Below, one piece after another: positions 1 through 8,708 of a stretch of DNA of 64,000 nucleotides. The notes below the pieces were generated by a model that did no database searches, was not told the DNA's origin, and saw only the letters and a list, made by a program, of their open reading frames with translations. The stretch covers positions 1 through 64,000 of the forward strand of contig CAZAEK010000008.1 in assembly GCA_964484125.1 (NCBI GenBank). The letters run 5' to 3'. Source of the DNA: DSSM01 sp964484125 (GTDB lineage Bacteria > Bacteroidota > Ignavibacteria > Tepidaquicellales > Tepidaquicellaceae). The number at the start of each line of letters is the position of its first letter. The first letter of the stretch is position 1. The translations under genes were made by a program, and so were the position numbers.

Positions 1-2
1 AA

Positions 3-47
3 AGTTCTTAAAGTTTGTCAAGTTTATAAAGTTCTTAAAGTTTATCA
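3..47. repeat. 9-nt tandem repeat, five units
   Basis: Five consecutive 9-nt units fit AGTTYDTMA (3-11, 12-20, 21-29, 30-38, 39-47); the 22-nt segment 1-22 recurs at 28-49 with one mismatch. The array may continue upstream of the window edge. A shorter array of the same unit lies before ccmC at 52696-52722. It is not a CRISPR: the units are contiguous and there are no spacers. Function unknown. Confidence 0.75.
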
Positions 48-99
48 AGATAAGAAAGAGAACTAAATAAAATAAAAGAACAGCAATAGGAGGCATAAT

Positions 100-286
100 G
101 TTTTGACTGAATGTCAGAGCCGGTGCCGAACGAAGGAACGGGGCAGTTAGGGCTGTTCCGCGTTTTTTGGATAAGTAATAACAACTAGTTGAAAATGATA
201 ATTAAGCAATAATTTCGTTATATAATACAAGTTAATTTATTAATATTTTGGTAATATGAATTTTTTATATTGCTAATAAAATTGTA
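100..286. other. intergenic region with a GC-rich patch and possible promoter
   Basis: No gene is visible between the tandem repeat and the first CDS. Positions 112-165 are far richer in GC than the surroundings and include a 5-bp stem (135-139 with 155-159) followed by a GTTTTTT run. This could be the end of an RNA or a weak terminator for something upstream. A TATAAT box at 221-226 may serve the downstream phosphatase, but no -35 is well spaced. What the GC-rich patch is remains unknown. Confidence 0.35.
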
Positions 287-1969
287 ATGAAAAAAATATT
301 TATTATTCTGTTTGCTTTGTTTGCTTTTAACAGCTTTGCATTTCCGCAGTCCGATAAGCCGAAACTCGTTGTCGGAATTGTTATTGACCAGATGAACTTC
401 GATTACTTCGGCAGATATATGCATAAGTTCTGCGATGGCGGCTTCAAAAGATTATACAATAACGGTTTGTATTTTAAAAATACAAATATCATTCATTTTC
501 CTACTTATACTGCTCCCGGTCATACTTCGCTTTATACCGGAACTGTTCCCGCTTATAATGGTATCGTTGGTAATAATTGGGTTGAGAGATTATCGGGTAC
601 GCTGATGTATTGTGCTTCCGATAAATCTGTTACAGGTGTCGGCACTGATTCAAAAAAAGGACTTATGTCTCCGCGAAATATGCTTACTTCTACTGTTACA
701 GACCAGCTTAAGATTGCTACAAATTTTAAGTCTAAAGTTATTGGTATCGCTTTGAAAGACCGCGGCGGAATTTTTCCTGCCGGCCATTATGCCAATGCGG
801 CTTACTGGTATGACCTTACTAATGAATGCTGGGTTACAAGTTCTTATTATATGTCCCGGCTTCCGGATTGGGTTGAAAAATTTAATGCGAAAAAACTTCC
901 TGCTAAATATACGAGCGAGCCGTGGAATACACTTTACCCGATTGAAACTTATATCGAAAGTACTGCCGATGATGTTCCGTGGGAATATACTTTTGAGGGC
1001 GAGGAAAAGCCCGTTTTTCCTCATAACCTGCCTGCTTTAAAAAGTAAGAACGAAGAGATTTTACAATATTCGCCTTTCGGTAATTCTATTACTAAAGATT
1101 TTGCTATTGAGTGTATTAAAAACGAAAATCTCGGAAGGTCAGGGGAAACGGATTTTCTTGCAATAAGTTTTTCTTCAACGGATTATGTAGGCCATATGTA
1201 CGGTCCTCATTCGGTTGAAGTGCAGGATACATATTTAAGGATTGATAAAGACCTTGAGGAGCTTTTTAATTTTATTGATGATTTTGTAGGTAAGGGCAAT
1301 ACTTTGTATTTCCTTACTGCAGACCACGGCAATTGCACCAATCCAATGATGTTGAAGGAGAAAAAATATGATGCGGGTGCTTTTTACAGTAAGAAAATTC
1401 TTGCCGCGGGTAATGATTATATGCTGAAAACTTTTGGTGTTGATAAAATTGCAATAAGATTTTTTAATCAGCAGTTTTATTTTGATATGAAAGTTATTGC
1501 CGATAATAATCTGAATCTTACGGAAGTTTCGGATTCACTTGCTAAGTTTGTTTATAAAAATATTGATGGTGTCAGAGATGTTTTTACTTCGTATCAGTTA
1601 AAGCAGGTAATGGATTCCCGCTTTCGCGGGAATGACAGGGGAGACGGAATCGTTATCTATTCTCCTTTCGTTGAGCTTTTTAAAAATGGTTTCTATGAGC
1701 CAAGATGCGGTGATGTTATTGTAAACTTCAAACCCGGCTGGATTGAAGATGGAGAGAAAGGCACCGAGCACGGCTCTCCTTATCCATACGACACACACAT
1801 TCCTCTGATGTTTTTCGGTTGGAAAATAACAAAAGGTGAAATTTCCGATTATGTCAGAATGATAGATGTTGCGCCGACTATATCCGCAATTTTAAATATT
1901 GATTTCCCTAACGGCAATATCGGAAAACCTATTGACGCTGTTATGAAAAATATAGGGTATATAAAATAG
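287..1969 (+). CDS. PafA-like alkaline phosphatase / phosphodiesterase (periplasmic)
   Basis: Secreted metal-dependent phosphomonoesterase of the alkaline phosphatase superfamily, closest in pattern to PafA of Bacteroidota; it would release phosphate from organic phosphate esters. A signal peptide (residues 1-21, ending FAFPQ) precedes the mature enzyme. Expected two-metal residues are visible: Asp34 in VIDQM, nucleophile Thr75 in PTYTAPGH, Asp299 and His303 in TDYVGH, Asp346-His347 in TADHG, and His495 in EHGSPY. The length of 560 aa suits the family. The odd feature is residues 442-450 (MDSRFRGND), encoded by a palindromic genomic repeat inserted in frame, so the enzyme may still be whole. 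No partner gene is adjacent. Family assignment is confident; substrate is inferred. Confidence 0.9.
   Translation: MKKIFIILFALFAFNSFAFPQSDKPKLVVGIVIDQMNFDYFGRYMHKFCDGGFKRLYNNGLYFKNTNIIHFPTYTAPGHTSLYTGTVPAYNGIVGNNWVERLSGTLMYCASDKSVTGVGTDSKKGLMSPRNMLTSTVTDQLKIATNFKSKVIGIALKDRGGIFPAGHYANAAYWYDLTNECWVTSSYYMSRLPDWVEKFNAKKLPAKYTSEPWNTLYPIETYIESTADDVPWEYTFEGEEKPVFPHNLPALKSKNEEILQYSPFGNSITKDFAIECIKNENLGRSGETDFLAISFSSTDYVGHMYGPHSVEVQDTYLRIDKDLEELFNFIDDFVGKGNTLYFLTADHGNCTNPMMLKEKKYDAGAFYSKKILAAGNDYMLKTFGVDKIAIRFFNQQFYFDMKVIADNNLNLTEVSDSLAKFVYKNIDGVRDVFTSYQLKQVMDSRFRGNDRGDGIVIYSPFVELFKNGFYEPRCGDVIVNFKPGWIEDGEKGTEHGSPYPYDTHIPLMFFGWKITKGEISDYVRMIDVAPTISAILNIDFPNGNIGKPIDAVMKNIGYIK
1611..1637. repeat. palindromic repeat inserted in frame in the phosphatase gene
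   Basis: A perfect 8-bp inverted repeat, ATTCCCGC (1614-1621) and GCGGGAAT (1626-1633), has loop TTTC. With its flanks it matches the widespread short bacterial repeat usually read as GTCATTCCCGCGAAAGCGGG. It reads in frame as DSRFRGND. A related stem-extended copy is intergenic at 46803-46833, sharing GTCATTCCCG and the loop-side GAAAGC. Confidence 0.8.
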
Positions 1970-2055
1970 TTTAAAATAAATTTCTTGCGGATTGATTTTT
2001 ATTGTTCTATTTAACATTTTATCTCGAACATATTATGTCGAACTTTAAACATTGA

Positions 2056-3480
2056 ATGAAAGTACTTCTTGTTGCAAGTCCGAAAAATTATTTCGGATTA
2101 GATATGCTGGTACGGTATCCGAATCTCGGACTGTGCTCTCTCGTTGGGAATGTAGATAAGGGTCTGGCGGAATTCCATATTCTGGATTTAATTGCCGCAG
2201 GGAGAAATCCGGATAAGTATTTTACAAAAATTGTGAAGTCCCTTGAACCTGATGTTATTGGTTTCAGTGCGATGATGTTTCAGTTTAAACATTCAGTTGG
2301 TCTTGCGAAAATTGCAAAGGCAATTAATCCGAAAGTTACAATTCTTTTCGGTGGATATTATACAACTATTGATGCAGATACCATAGTACAGACTGAAGAT
2401 ATGAAATTTATTGATTTTCTTTTCAGTGGTGAAGGTGAGCTTGCCTTTAATAAATTTATCCGTGCTTATGCAACTGATAAGGATTTCAGTAAGGTTGAGG
2501 GTCTTACTTATATTGAAAACAGGAGTGTAATAAGTAATCCGCCCGGATGTCTTGCAAATCTTGACGAATTGAAATTTCCTGACAGGAGTGTACGTATCCT
2601 TAAAAACGGTTTCCATACAATGGGGTTGAAGGCAGATGTGATTGAGACTTCACGCGGCTGTGTATATGATTGCAATTTCTGTAGCATAAGGCAGATGTAT
2701 GGAAAGTCGTTCAGAAAATTTAAAATCGAAAGGGTGCTTCAGGATATCAGAAATACAAAAAAGTACGGAGCTCGTTCGCTTATGATAACAGATGATAATA
2801 TAACCCTTGACGGGAAAAGATATAAAGAGCTTTGCTTTGCTATAAAGGATGCAGGTTTAAATGATATGCGTTATCTGTTACAGGCAAGTGTTCGAGGTAT
2901 AAAAAATACCCCCGGACTTGCAAAAGCTATGGCAGAAGCTGGCACAAAATGGGTTTTTCTTGGTATAGAAAATGTTTCTGATGATAATCTTGAGTATATG
3001 AGCAAGGGTGAACAGTTCAGCAATCAGGATACTTTTGATGTTGTAAGTGAGTTGAGGTCTTATGGTATTGTTGTAATAGGCGGTTTTATTCTCGGCAATC
3101 CCGATGATACTGAAGAATCACTTTGGGCAAACTATCACTATGCAAAAAATATGAAGATTGATTTACCTGTATTTAATACAATTACGCCCTATCCGAAAAC
3201 AGGCATCAGGGCAGAGCTTGAGAAACTTGACCTGATAACAAATAAAGACGATTTTACAAAATATGACTGCTGGGAAGTGAATGTAAAAACAAAACACCTG
3301 ACTTCAGAGCAGATTGACAAAATAAGGTATGATATAAATGCCAAGTACCATCTGAATTCAGGTGCTTTTTTTAATCTATACAGAATGTTTCCCTGGTATT
3401 TCAGTAAACTTATTATGCGTTTGCTGATTCAGAAACCATCTGATATTATTTCAAAAGTTGTAAGGTGGAGAATTAATTAA
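2056..3480 (+). CDS. B12-binding domain radical SAM protein
   Basis: Cytoplasmic radical SAM enzyme with an N-terminal cobalamin-binding-type Rossmann domain (about residues 1-160; FGGYYTTIDAD resembles the family's FGG-hP pattern). It is followed by the radical SAM barrel with cluster motif Cys202-X3-Cys206-X2-Cys209 (RGCVYDCNFCSI). The family includes methyltransferases and ring-forming or tailoring enzymes acting on lipids, cofactors or peptides; the substrate cannot be told here. Length 474 aa is typical. The gene is convergent with folE2, and their ends overlap by 8 bp. No strong ribosome-binding site is seen before the ATG, and no neighbouring biosynthetic genes point to a pathway. Confidence 0.88.
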   Translation: MKVLLVASPKNYFGLDMLVRYPNLGLCSLVGNVDKGLAEFHILDLIAAGRNPDKYFTKIVKSLEPDVIGFSAMMFQFKHSVGLAKIAKAINPKVTILFGGYYTTIDADTIVQTEDMKFIDFLFSGEGELAFNKFIRAYATDKDFSKVEGLTYIENRSVISNPPGCLANLDELKFPDRSVRILKNGFHTMGLKADVIETSRGCVYDCNFCSIRQMYGKSFRKFKIERVLQDIRNTKKYGARSLMITDDNITLDGKRYKELCFAIKDAGLNDMRYLLQASVRGIKNTPGLAKAMAEAGTKWVFLGIENVSDDNLEYMSKGEQFSNQDTFDVVSELRSYGIVVIGGFILGNPDDTEESLWANYHYAKNMKIDLPVFNTITPYPKTGIRAELEKLDLITNKDDFTKYDCWEVNVKTKHLTSEQIDKIRYDINAKYHLNSGAFFNLYRMFPWYFSKLIMRLLIQKPSDIISKVVRWRIN

Positions 3481-4333
3481 ATCTTTTTATTATGAAATCC
3501 TTTTCGCTTCCGTTATTAAATGCTGTATCGGATTCAATCATTGCATAAGCGTTATGATTGTGAATGCTTTCAAAGTTTTCCGCTTCTACCTGAAACCATT
3601 TGACCTTGCCCAATGATTTGAGCTTTACAACAACATTTCTTACAAGGTCTTCAACAAACACAGGATTCTCATAAGCTTTTTCTGTTACATATTTCTCGTC
3701 TTCTCTTTTGAGTAATGAGAATAATTCCGAACTTGCACTTTGCTCTATTATTGTAACAATATCTTCTATCCATACAATATCGTCAAATCTTACCGCTACC
3801 GTAACTTCGCCTCTTTGATTATGGGCGCCGTATTTGGAGATTGATTTTGAACATGGACATAGTGTTGTTACAGGAACGCTTACGGTCATTATAAAATCTT
3901 TTTTATCTCCGTTAACAACTGCATGGAATTTAACCTTATAATCCATCAAAGAAGGTTTACCTGTTACAGGGGCTTTCTTTTCTTTGAAATAAGGGAATTC
4001 CATTTCTATATGAGCGCTGGTTGCGTGCAGTTTTTTCTGCATTTCCCTTAGTATAGAATAAATCGAATCTATGTGTATTTCGTGATTTTTGTTCTGAAGT
4101 ATCTCGACAAATCTGCTCATGTGAGTACCTTTAAATTCCATAGGTAAATCAACTGTCATAGATATCGTAGCTATTGTATGCTGGATTTCATTATCCCTGT
4201 CTTTCAGGGCAATCGGATATTTAATGTTTTTTACTCCTACTTTATTAATCGGAATTTCTCTGATATCTTTTTGATTTTGAGTATCCGGTAGTGTACATTT
4301 CAATGTATTTTCTGATATTTCCTCTTTAAACAT
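3473..4333 (-). CDS. folE2: GTP cyclohydrolase FolE2 (type IB)
   Basis: Converts GTP to 7,8-dihydroneopterin triphosphate, the first step of folate/pterin and, in some bacteria, queuosine synthesis. FolE2 family features include the PVTGKPSLMD segment, VSVPVTTLCPCSKSISKYGAHNQRG with the metal-ligand Cys region (Cys159/Cys161 from this start), and a C-terminal NHNAYAMIE. I chose ATG at 4333 (286 aa). A longer reading from TTG at 4390 adds 19 basic residues and would overlap the upstream Nudix gene by 14 bp. The Nudix gene immediately upstream on the same strand could act on a nucleotide or pterin triphosphate in the same pathway, but that is only a neighbourhood suggestion. Confidence 0.93.
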   Translation of the reverse strand: MFKEEISENTLKCTLPDTQNQKDIREIPINKVGVKNIKYPIALKDRDNEIQHTIATISMTVDLPMEFKGTHMSRFVEILQNKNHEIHIDSIYSILREMQKKLHATSAHIEMEFPYFKEKKAPVTGKPSLMDYKVKFHAVVNGDKKDFIMTVSVPVTTLCPCSKSISKYGAHNQRGEVTVAVRFDDIVWIEDIVTIIEQSASSELFSLLKREDEKYVTEKAYENPVFVEDLVRNVVVKLKSLGKVKWFQVEAENFESIHNHNAYAMIESDTAFNNGSEKDFIIKRFN

Positions 4334-4376
4334 TTTCTTTTTTCTTTTATTTCCGGCGCCCCGGCTAATATTTTTT

Positions 4377-4850
4377 CTATCCCTGTTCAATTTTACATTC
4401 TATTTTTTCGTTTGAACAATCAAGGTGTAAACTAAACAAAGATTGCGTATTTCTTAAAACAAAATTCCATATAAAAAGTTTATCGGTTTCCGGAATTTTA
4501 ACGTTATTAAATTGTGAAGGGTTAATAAATCTGAATATTCCTTCATTTATTTCCTGCGGAATTTCGTTTAAAAAATACCTGTATTCAAAAAGAAAAATCA
4601 TAATGTTACCAATATCCGGATAATCTTTTTCTGTTATAATTCCGATTAATTTCCAATCTTCCGGTTTTGAATCTATATTACATTCTTCCTTTGCCTCTCT
4701 TACTGCACAGCCGAAAGGTGATTCTCCCTCTTCTGTTTTTAATTTTCCGCCCGGAGGTGAAAGGAGACCTTTGTTTGGATTTTTCGCTCTTTCAAGCAGT
4801 AGATAATCTCCGTTTGAATTCTTTATATAAAGCAGTGTTGCTAATTTCAC
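4377..4850 (-). CDS. Nudix hydrolase
   Basis: A 157-aa Nudix pyrophosphohydrolase of the MutT/8-oxo-dGTPase-like size class, hydrolysing a nucleoside-diphosphate-X substrate. The Nudix box is seen as PPGGKLKTEEGESPFG followed by REAKEECNI. The catalytic REAKEE is intact, but the loop after GG is two residues longer than the common GGxxxxGE spacing. Start is GTG at 4850. It is the first gene of a likely pair with folE2 downstream. A role in dihydroneopterin triphosphate dephosphorylation is possible from context but unproven; a housecleaning role is equally likely. Confidence 0.85.
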   Translation of the reverse strand: MKLATLLYIKNSNGDYLLLERAKNPNKGLLSPPGGKLKTEEGESPFGCAVREAKEECNIDSKPEDWKLIGIITEKDYPDIGNIMIFLFEYRYFLNEIPQEINEGIFRFINPSQFNNVKIPETDKLFIWNFVLRNTQSLFSLHLDCSNEKIECKIEQG

Positions 4851-4872
4851 AAGTATTTATTAAAATAAGAAA

Positions 4873-4895
4873 CCCGGCTAAACAATTAGACCGGG
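4873..4895 (-). terminator. terminator downstream of rpmG
   Basis: On the minus strand CCCGG...CCGGG (stem arms 4891-4895 and 4873-4877) is followed by a TTTCTTATTTT tract. It sits between rpmG and the Nudix gene, so the two are probably separate transcription units. Confidence 0.6.
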
Positions 4896-4922
4896 CAACA
4901 AGGAAAAAATTTTATAATTCTA

Positions 4923-5102
4923 TTATTTCGCTTCTCTGTGAAGTACGTGCTTTTTAGTATATTTACAATACTTCTTCATTTCGATTCTCTCTTTAGTATT
5001 GTTCCTGTTTTTTTCAGTAACATATACTGATTTTCCTTTATGAGGTCCTTCAACCGAAACGAGCTTTATGTTAATCCTTGCTCCTTCTTTCTTTTTGCCC
5101 AT
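4923..5102 (-). CDS. rpmG: 50S ribosomal protein L33
   Basis: A 59-aa basic ribosomal protein, translating as MGKKKEGARINIKLVSVEG at the start and ending CKYTKKHVLHREAK, with the NRNNTKERIEMKKYC core of L33. Only one cysteine is present (Cys46), so the CxxC pairs that bind zinc are missing: this is a zinc-independent (C-minus) form. ATG at 5102 is followed in frame to TAA at 4923-4925. Confidence 0.95.
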   Translation of the reverse strand: MGKKKEGARINIKLVSVEGPHKGKSVYVTEKNRNNTKERIEMKKYCKYTKKHVLHREAK

Positions 5103-5256
5103 ATCTGTTTAAATATATTTGTTAGTTATTGTAAAATTGTAAATATATCAATTTTTTTCGAAATATTTAATACTATTCAGAAAATAAAACTGATTTATTA
5201 CACTTTAATTAAACTTTTAAAATCTTAATATTGTACTATATATATAGTTTAACACA

Positions 5257-7143
5257 ATGAAAATTATAAAATTTACAATTATTATTCTGTTTTTAAGCGT
5301 TTTTGCCTCGGTAAATTCGCAGGAAAGTTTAAAGATTCCTTTAAATATTAAAAAAGCATTTGAGAAGGGAACAAGAAGCACAGACGGGAAACCCGGTCCC
5401 AATTACTGGCAGAATTATGCAAATTACACTATTAATATAGAGGCGAATCCAATTCTTGGAAAATTTTACGGTGAAGAAACAATTGAATATTTCAATAACA
5501 GCCCGGATACTTTATATGAAATAGTGATCAGGTTATATCAGGATTTAATTAAAACTTCAAATACGCGTAACTGGGAAATTCCAAAAGAATACCTGACGGA
5601 TGGAGTTAATATACACTATATAAGCGTTAATGGCAAACAGATTGATTTAAAAAGCTCAAGGGAATTTACAAGGCAGGGCACAAATGCTTTTGTAAATTTA
5701 TCGAATCATATTTTTCCGTCAACTTCCGCAAATATTGTTATCAAATGGGATTTTATAGTTCCTAAAAATCTTTCTGTGAGGATGGGTCACTATTTCGAGA
5801 ACACTTATCATATCGCATACTGGTATCCTCAGATTTCGGTATATGACGACATTGACGGATGGGATAAGATTAACTACAGCGGAACAGTTGAGTTTTACGG
5901 AGATTTCAATAACTACGATGTGAAGGTAAAAGTGCCGAATAATTTTGCCGTATGGGCTACCGGGCTTCTGCAAAATCCGGGTGAAGTGCTCAGCAAGAAT
6001 ATACTTGAAAAATTTAATAAGGCGAAATTATCAGATGAGGTTGTTAATATAATTACTAAAGAAGATTATGCTTCAGGGAAAATTTTCAGAGACGAGGGCA
6101 AATATAATTTCTGGCATTTCAAGGCTGAAAATGTAACTGATTTTGCTTTTTCCATAAGTGACAGATTTTTATGGGACGGAGTAAATTATAAAACGCCTGA
6201 TGGCAGAGATGTATTTATTTCTGCGGCTTACAGAGAATCGGCAAAAGATTTTTATCAGGTAGCAAAACTTTCGAAGGAAGTTATAAAAAGACTTTCGGAA
6301 AGATTTCCTGGTATTCCTTACCCGTATCCGGCAATGACTGCTTTTAACGGCGGCGGCGGTATGGAATTTCCTATGATGATAAATGATGCTTCTGAGGAGA
6401 GATGGGCGTCAACGGTTCATCTTACTTCTCACGAAATTACGCACACATATTTCCCTTTTTATATGGGAACAAATGAAAAGAAATATGCCTTTATGGATGA
6501 GGGCTGGGCAGTTATGATTCCTTTCGGTATGCAGATGGAACTTGCCCCGGGATATGACCCGAGGATAAGACCAGCTTCTCAGATTAGTTTATATGCCGGT
6601 ACTGAATATGATGTTCCTGTTATTACTCCGTCTAATATTGTTACTTATTATTCTACATACAGAAATAATGCATATAATAAACCCGGAATGGCATATTATT
6701 ATTTAAGAGAAGCACTTGGGAAATCAGTTTTTGATATTGCTCTGAAAATGTATATCAAAACCTGGAACAGCAAACATCCTATTCCTTATGATTTCTTTAA
6801 TATCTTTAATAAGGAAACAGGAATGAATCTTGACTGGTATTGGCAAAACTGGTTTTTTGAAGTTCATTATGCTGACCTTGCAATAGAAAAAGTAAATGTG
6901 AATAATGATATTGCAGAAATTGAAATCAGAAATAGAGGCGGACTGTTTATCCCGGTTCATCTTGTGTTGAAATATGAAGACGGCTCATTTGAAGAGAAAA
7001 CAATACCCGTTACCGAATGGCAGAAATCAAAAGAAAAAATTAAAACAAATATTATACTTGACGGAGTATTAAAATCAGTTTCGCTTGGTGCGAGCTGGAT
7101 TCCGGAATCATTTCCGGGTGATAATGAATATATTATTAAATAA
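5257..7143 (+). CDS. M1 family metallopeptidase (secreted)
   Basis: Zinc aminopeptidase-type enzyme of the M1 gluzincin family, exported by an N-terminal signal peptide (residues 1-21, ending VNSQ). The zinc site is His392-Glu393-X2-His396, with the third ligand Glu415 in DEGWA, 18 residues on as expected. The GAMEN-like exopeptidase loop reads GGGGMEFPMM with Met369-Glu370. An N-terminal beta domain (about 40-260) precedes the catalytic domain, and a short beta region ends the protein at 628 aa without a T9SS sorting domain. It probably degrades peptides in the periplasm. It stands alone, ending 3 bp before the convergent SET-domain gene. Confidence 0.92.
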   Translation: MKIIKFTIIILFLSVFASVNSQESLKIPLNIKKAFEKGTRSTDGKPGPNYWQNYANYTINIEANPILGKFYGEETIEYFNNSPDTLYEIVIRLYQDLIKTSNTRNWEIPKEYLTDGVNIHYISVNGKQIDLKSSREFTRQGTNAFVNLSNHIFPSTSANIVIKWDFIVPKNLSVRMGHYFENTYHIAYWYPQISVYDDIDGWDKINYSGTVEFYGDFNNYDVKVKVPNNFAVWATGLLQNPGEVLSKNILEKFNKAKLSDEVVNIITKEDYASGKIFRDEGKYNFWHFKAENVTDFAFSISDRFLWDGVNYKTPDGRDVFISAAYRESAKDFYQVAKLSKEVIKRLSERFPGIPYPYPAMTAFNGGGGMEFPMMINDASEERWASTVHLTSHEITHTYFPFYMGTNEKKYAFMDEGWAVMIPFGMQMELAPGYDPRIRPASQISLYAGTEYDVPVITPSNIVTYYSTYRNNAYNKPGMAYYYLREALGKSVFDIALKMYIKTWNSKHPIPYDFFNIFNKETGMNLDWYWQNWFFEVHYADLAIEKVNVNNDIAEIEIRNRGGLFIPVHLVLKYEDGSFEEKTIPVTEWQKSKEKIKTNIILDGVLKSVSLGASWIPESFPGDNEYIIK

Positions 7144-7146
7144 GTT

Positions 7147-7515
7147 TTACAACTCGTTATAATCTATAGTTATTTCTTCGTTCGGCTTTATGGCTCTTAC
7201 TGCATAGTAATTATAATTTTCGTCTGGTCTCGCATTAGGCGTTTCTGAGTGATTCAAAAACCAACCGACTGCCATTTTGTTGTAATTCTGAGGACCGATA
7301 TACATATCTCTTTCTTCATCATAGATAGAGTGTTTCCTGATTATCTTAAAAGGTATTCCTGTTTTTTCTATGTCCCGGAATTTTATGTATCTTGGTTCTT
7401 CATCGTCAAATAATGGTAGCTTAGTTCCTTTTCTGATATAGCAGGTTGAGTAAACTCCAACGCCGTGAATTTTTGATGGTTTTAGTTCGAATATTATAAT
7501 TTTATTTTTTTCCAC
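7147..7515 (-). CDS. SET domain protein
   Basis: A 122-aa stand-alone SET domain, the lysine methyltransferase fold best known in eukaryotes but present in bacteria. Visible motifs are the N-terminal SKIHGVGVYS, the cofactor/substrate core GWFLNHSETPNARP and the C-terminal EEITIDYNEL. The post-SET cysteines are absent, as usual for short bacterial forms. Start is GTG at 7515, only 3 bp after the stop of the upstream YhcH-family gene, so the two are probably co-translated. Target unknown; protein lysine methylation is inferred from the fold. Confidence 0.85.
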   Translation of the reverse strand: MEKNKIIIFELKPSKIHGVGVYSTCYIRKGTKLPLFDDEEPRYIKFRDIEKTGIPFKIIRKHSIYDEERDMYIGPQNYNKMAVGWFLNHSETPNARPDENYNYYAVRAIKPNEEITIDYNEL

Positions 7516-7518
7516 AAA

Positions 7519-7968
7519 TTATATTTTTACTTTTACAACAATTTTTTTTACATCTGCTGAATCATTTATTTTTATCCCGGGTTTATGTAAATCTTCGGGA
7601 AAGAAAATTGCAAACATTCCTTCGTTAAAAAGAATATAATCACATCTTTCACTGAAAAGCATATAATCATTTTCTGCATCATATTCTTTATATACTGCCT
7701 GATTGTTATATGGAATATAACCTACTTTTTCACTTCCTTTGAATACATATTGAACATCAATATATTTCCTGTGTGCCTCAAGAAATGCATCATCTTCATT
7801 TTTCGTTTTGTAACTGCTTACAATTGCATAAAGCTCTTCGCCCTGAAGTTCATATTTCCCATCTGATAAATTTGCAAAATCAGTTTCGCGAATGTATTTG
7901 ATTGCATTTAAAATCCTCTCATTATTGAACCTGTACAAATCTGAATTTTTTATTTTATCTATTATCAT
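7519..7968 (-). CDS. YhcH/YjgK/YiaL family protein
   Basis: A cupin-like sugar-associated protein of the YhcH/YjgK/YiaL (formerly DUF386) family, seen from HRKYIDVQYVFKGSEKVGY, FPEDLHKPGI and KKIVVKVKI. The His and Glu residues of these segments form the family metal site. Relatives lie in sialic acid or uronate operons and are suspected anomerases/isomerases. No sugar pathway is adjacent here. ATG at 7968 gives 149 aa and matches the family start (MIIDKI); an upstream TTG at 7995 would add nine residues. First gene of a pair with the SET protein. Confidence 0.85.
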   Translation of the reverse strand: MIIDKIKNSDLYRFNNERILNAIKYIRETDFANLSDGKYELQGEELYAIVSSYKTKNEDDAFLEAHRKYIDVQYVFKGSEKVGYIPYNNQAVYKEYDAENDYMLFSERCDYILFNEGMFAIFFPEDLHKPGIKINDSADVKKIVVKVKI

Positions 7969-8170
7969 AAATGTATTAATATTTTTAAAATACAAAACTA
8001 ATTTATTTTTAATAATATAAATAGTTAAAAACTAAAATTAACAATTATTTAATGAGTTTTTAAATTGCCTTATTCTTTTCTTAATATTGCATAACTATTT
8101 TAGTATATAATAAAATTATAAATTTATTAAACTATATTATAAAATATTATTATTAATTATATTATTTTTA

Positions 8171-8707
8171 ATGCCGTTAAAGATTTTTTCGCAAACGGAG
8201 GAAAAACCTTTACTAAAATATTCATCATGGCTATTGTTACAGGCAATACCTTCACCGGTATTTTATCACGATATAAAAAATGAAAAAGAGAAAATCAATT
8301 TTGGGTTCCGGTGGCAGATAATTCCGTTGAATTATTCATTCTCTGCCAATAAATATGTTTCAAATTTTCAGTCATTTTTTATAAAACCGGTAAGAAGATT
8401 TGCCGGCTCTGCTGAGATATTCATACAGCCGGAGATTGCATTGAAAGATTTCAATAACGGCAATAATAATAATTTCTGGATTGCCGGAGGAACTCGTGTG
8501 ATATTTCCAATAACAGATTATGGTGAGGTTTTATCGGCTTCAGTCGGAGTAAAATATAATTTTCATAAGAATATTTCAGATGGTTATGATAATTATCCCG
8601 GTATTGAAGGTGGGCTTTATTTTATGGGAGGACTAGGTGTACAGGCAAATTATAATTTTAACAAATTTAATCAAATAAACCTGGGATTATTCATTAAATA
8701 TTATTAA
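8171..8707 (+). CDS. small outer-membrane beta-barrel-like protein, possibly starting upstream
   Basis: No named family recognised. The 178-aa product is rich in alternating aromatic and polar residues, contains GGTRVIFPIT and GVKYNFHKN strands, and ends in IKYY, as small outer-membrane barrels do. The frame stays open upstream to 8114, and there encodes KLYYKILLLIILFL directly before MPLKIFSQ. That makes a textbook signal peptide, so translation probably starts at a non-ATG codon, most plausibly ATT at 8126 (193 aa). The next gene starts one base after this stop, suggesting a joint operon with the periplasmic metallo-beta-lactamase-fold enzyme. Confidence 0.6.
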   Translation: MPLKIFSQTEEKPLLKYSSWLLLQAIPSPVFYHDIKNEKEKINFGFRWQIIPLNYSFSANKYVSNFQSFFIKPVRRFAGSAEIFIQPEIALKDFNNGNNNNFWIAGGTRVIFPITDYGEVLSASVGVKYNFHKNISDGYDNYPGIEGGLYFMGGLGVQANYNFNKFNQINLGLFIKYY

Positions 8708-8708
8708 A

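Noticed and set aside
1..52. Possible CRISPR array at the window edge
   Set aside because: The units are 9 nt, contiguous and without spacers, and no cas gene is in the window.
100..165. GC-rich patch as a tmRNA, 6S RNA or riboswitch
   Set aside because: Only a 5-bp stem could be formed with confidence and no conserved core of these RNAs was found.
2934..2955. TGGCACAAAATGG as another sigma-54 promoter
   Set aside because: It lies inside the radical SAM coding sequence, lacks a -12 element at the right spacing and has no upstream dyad.
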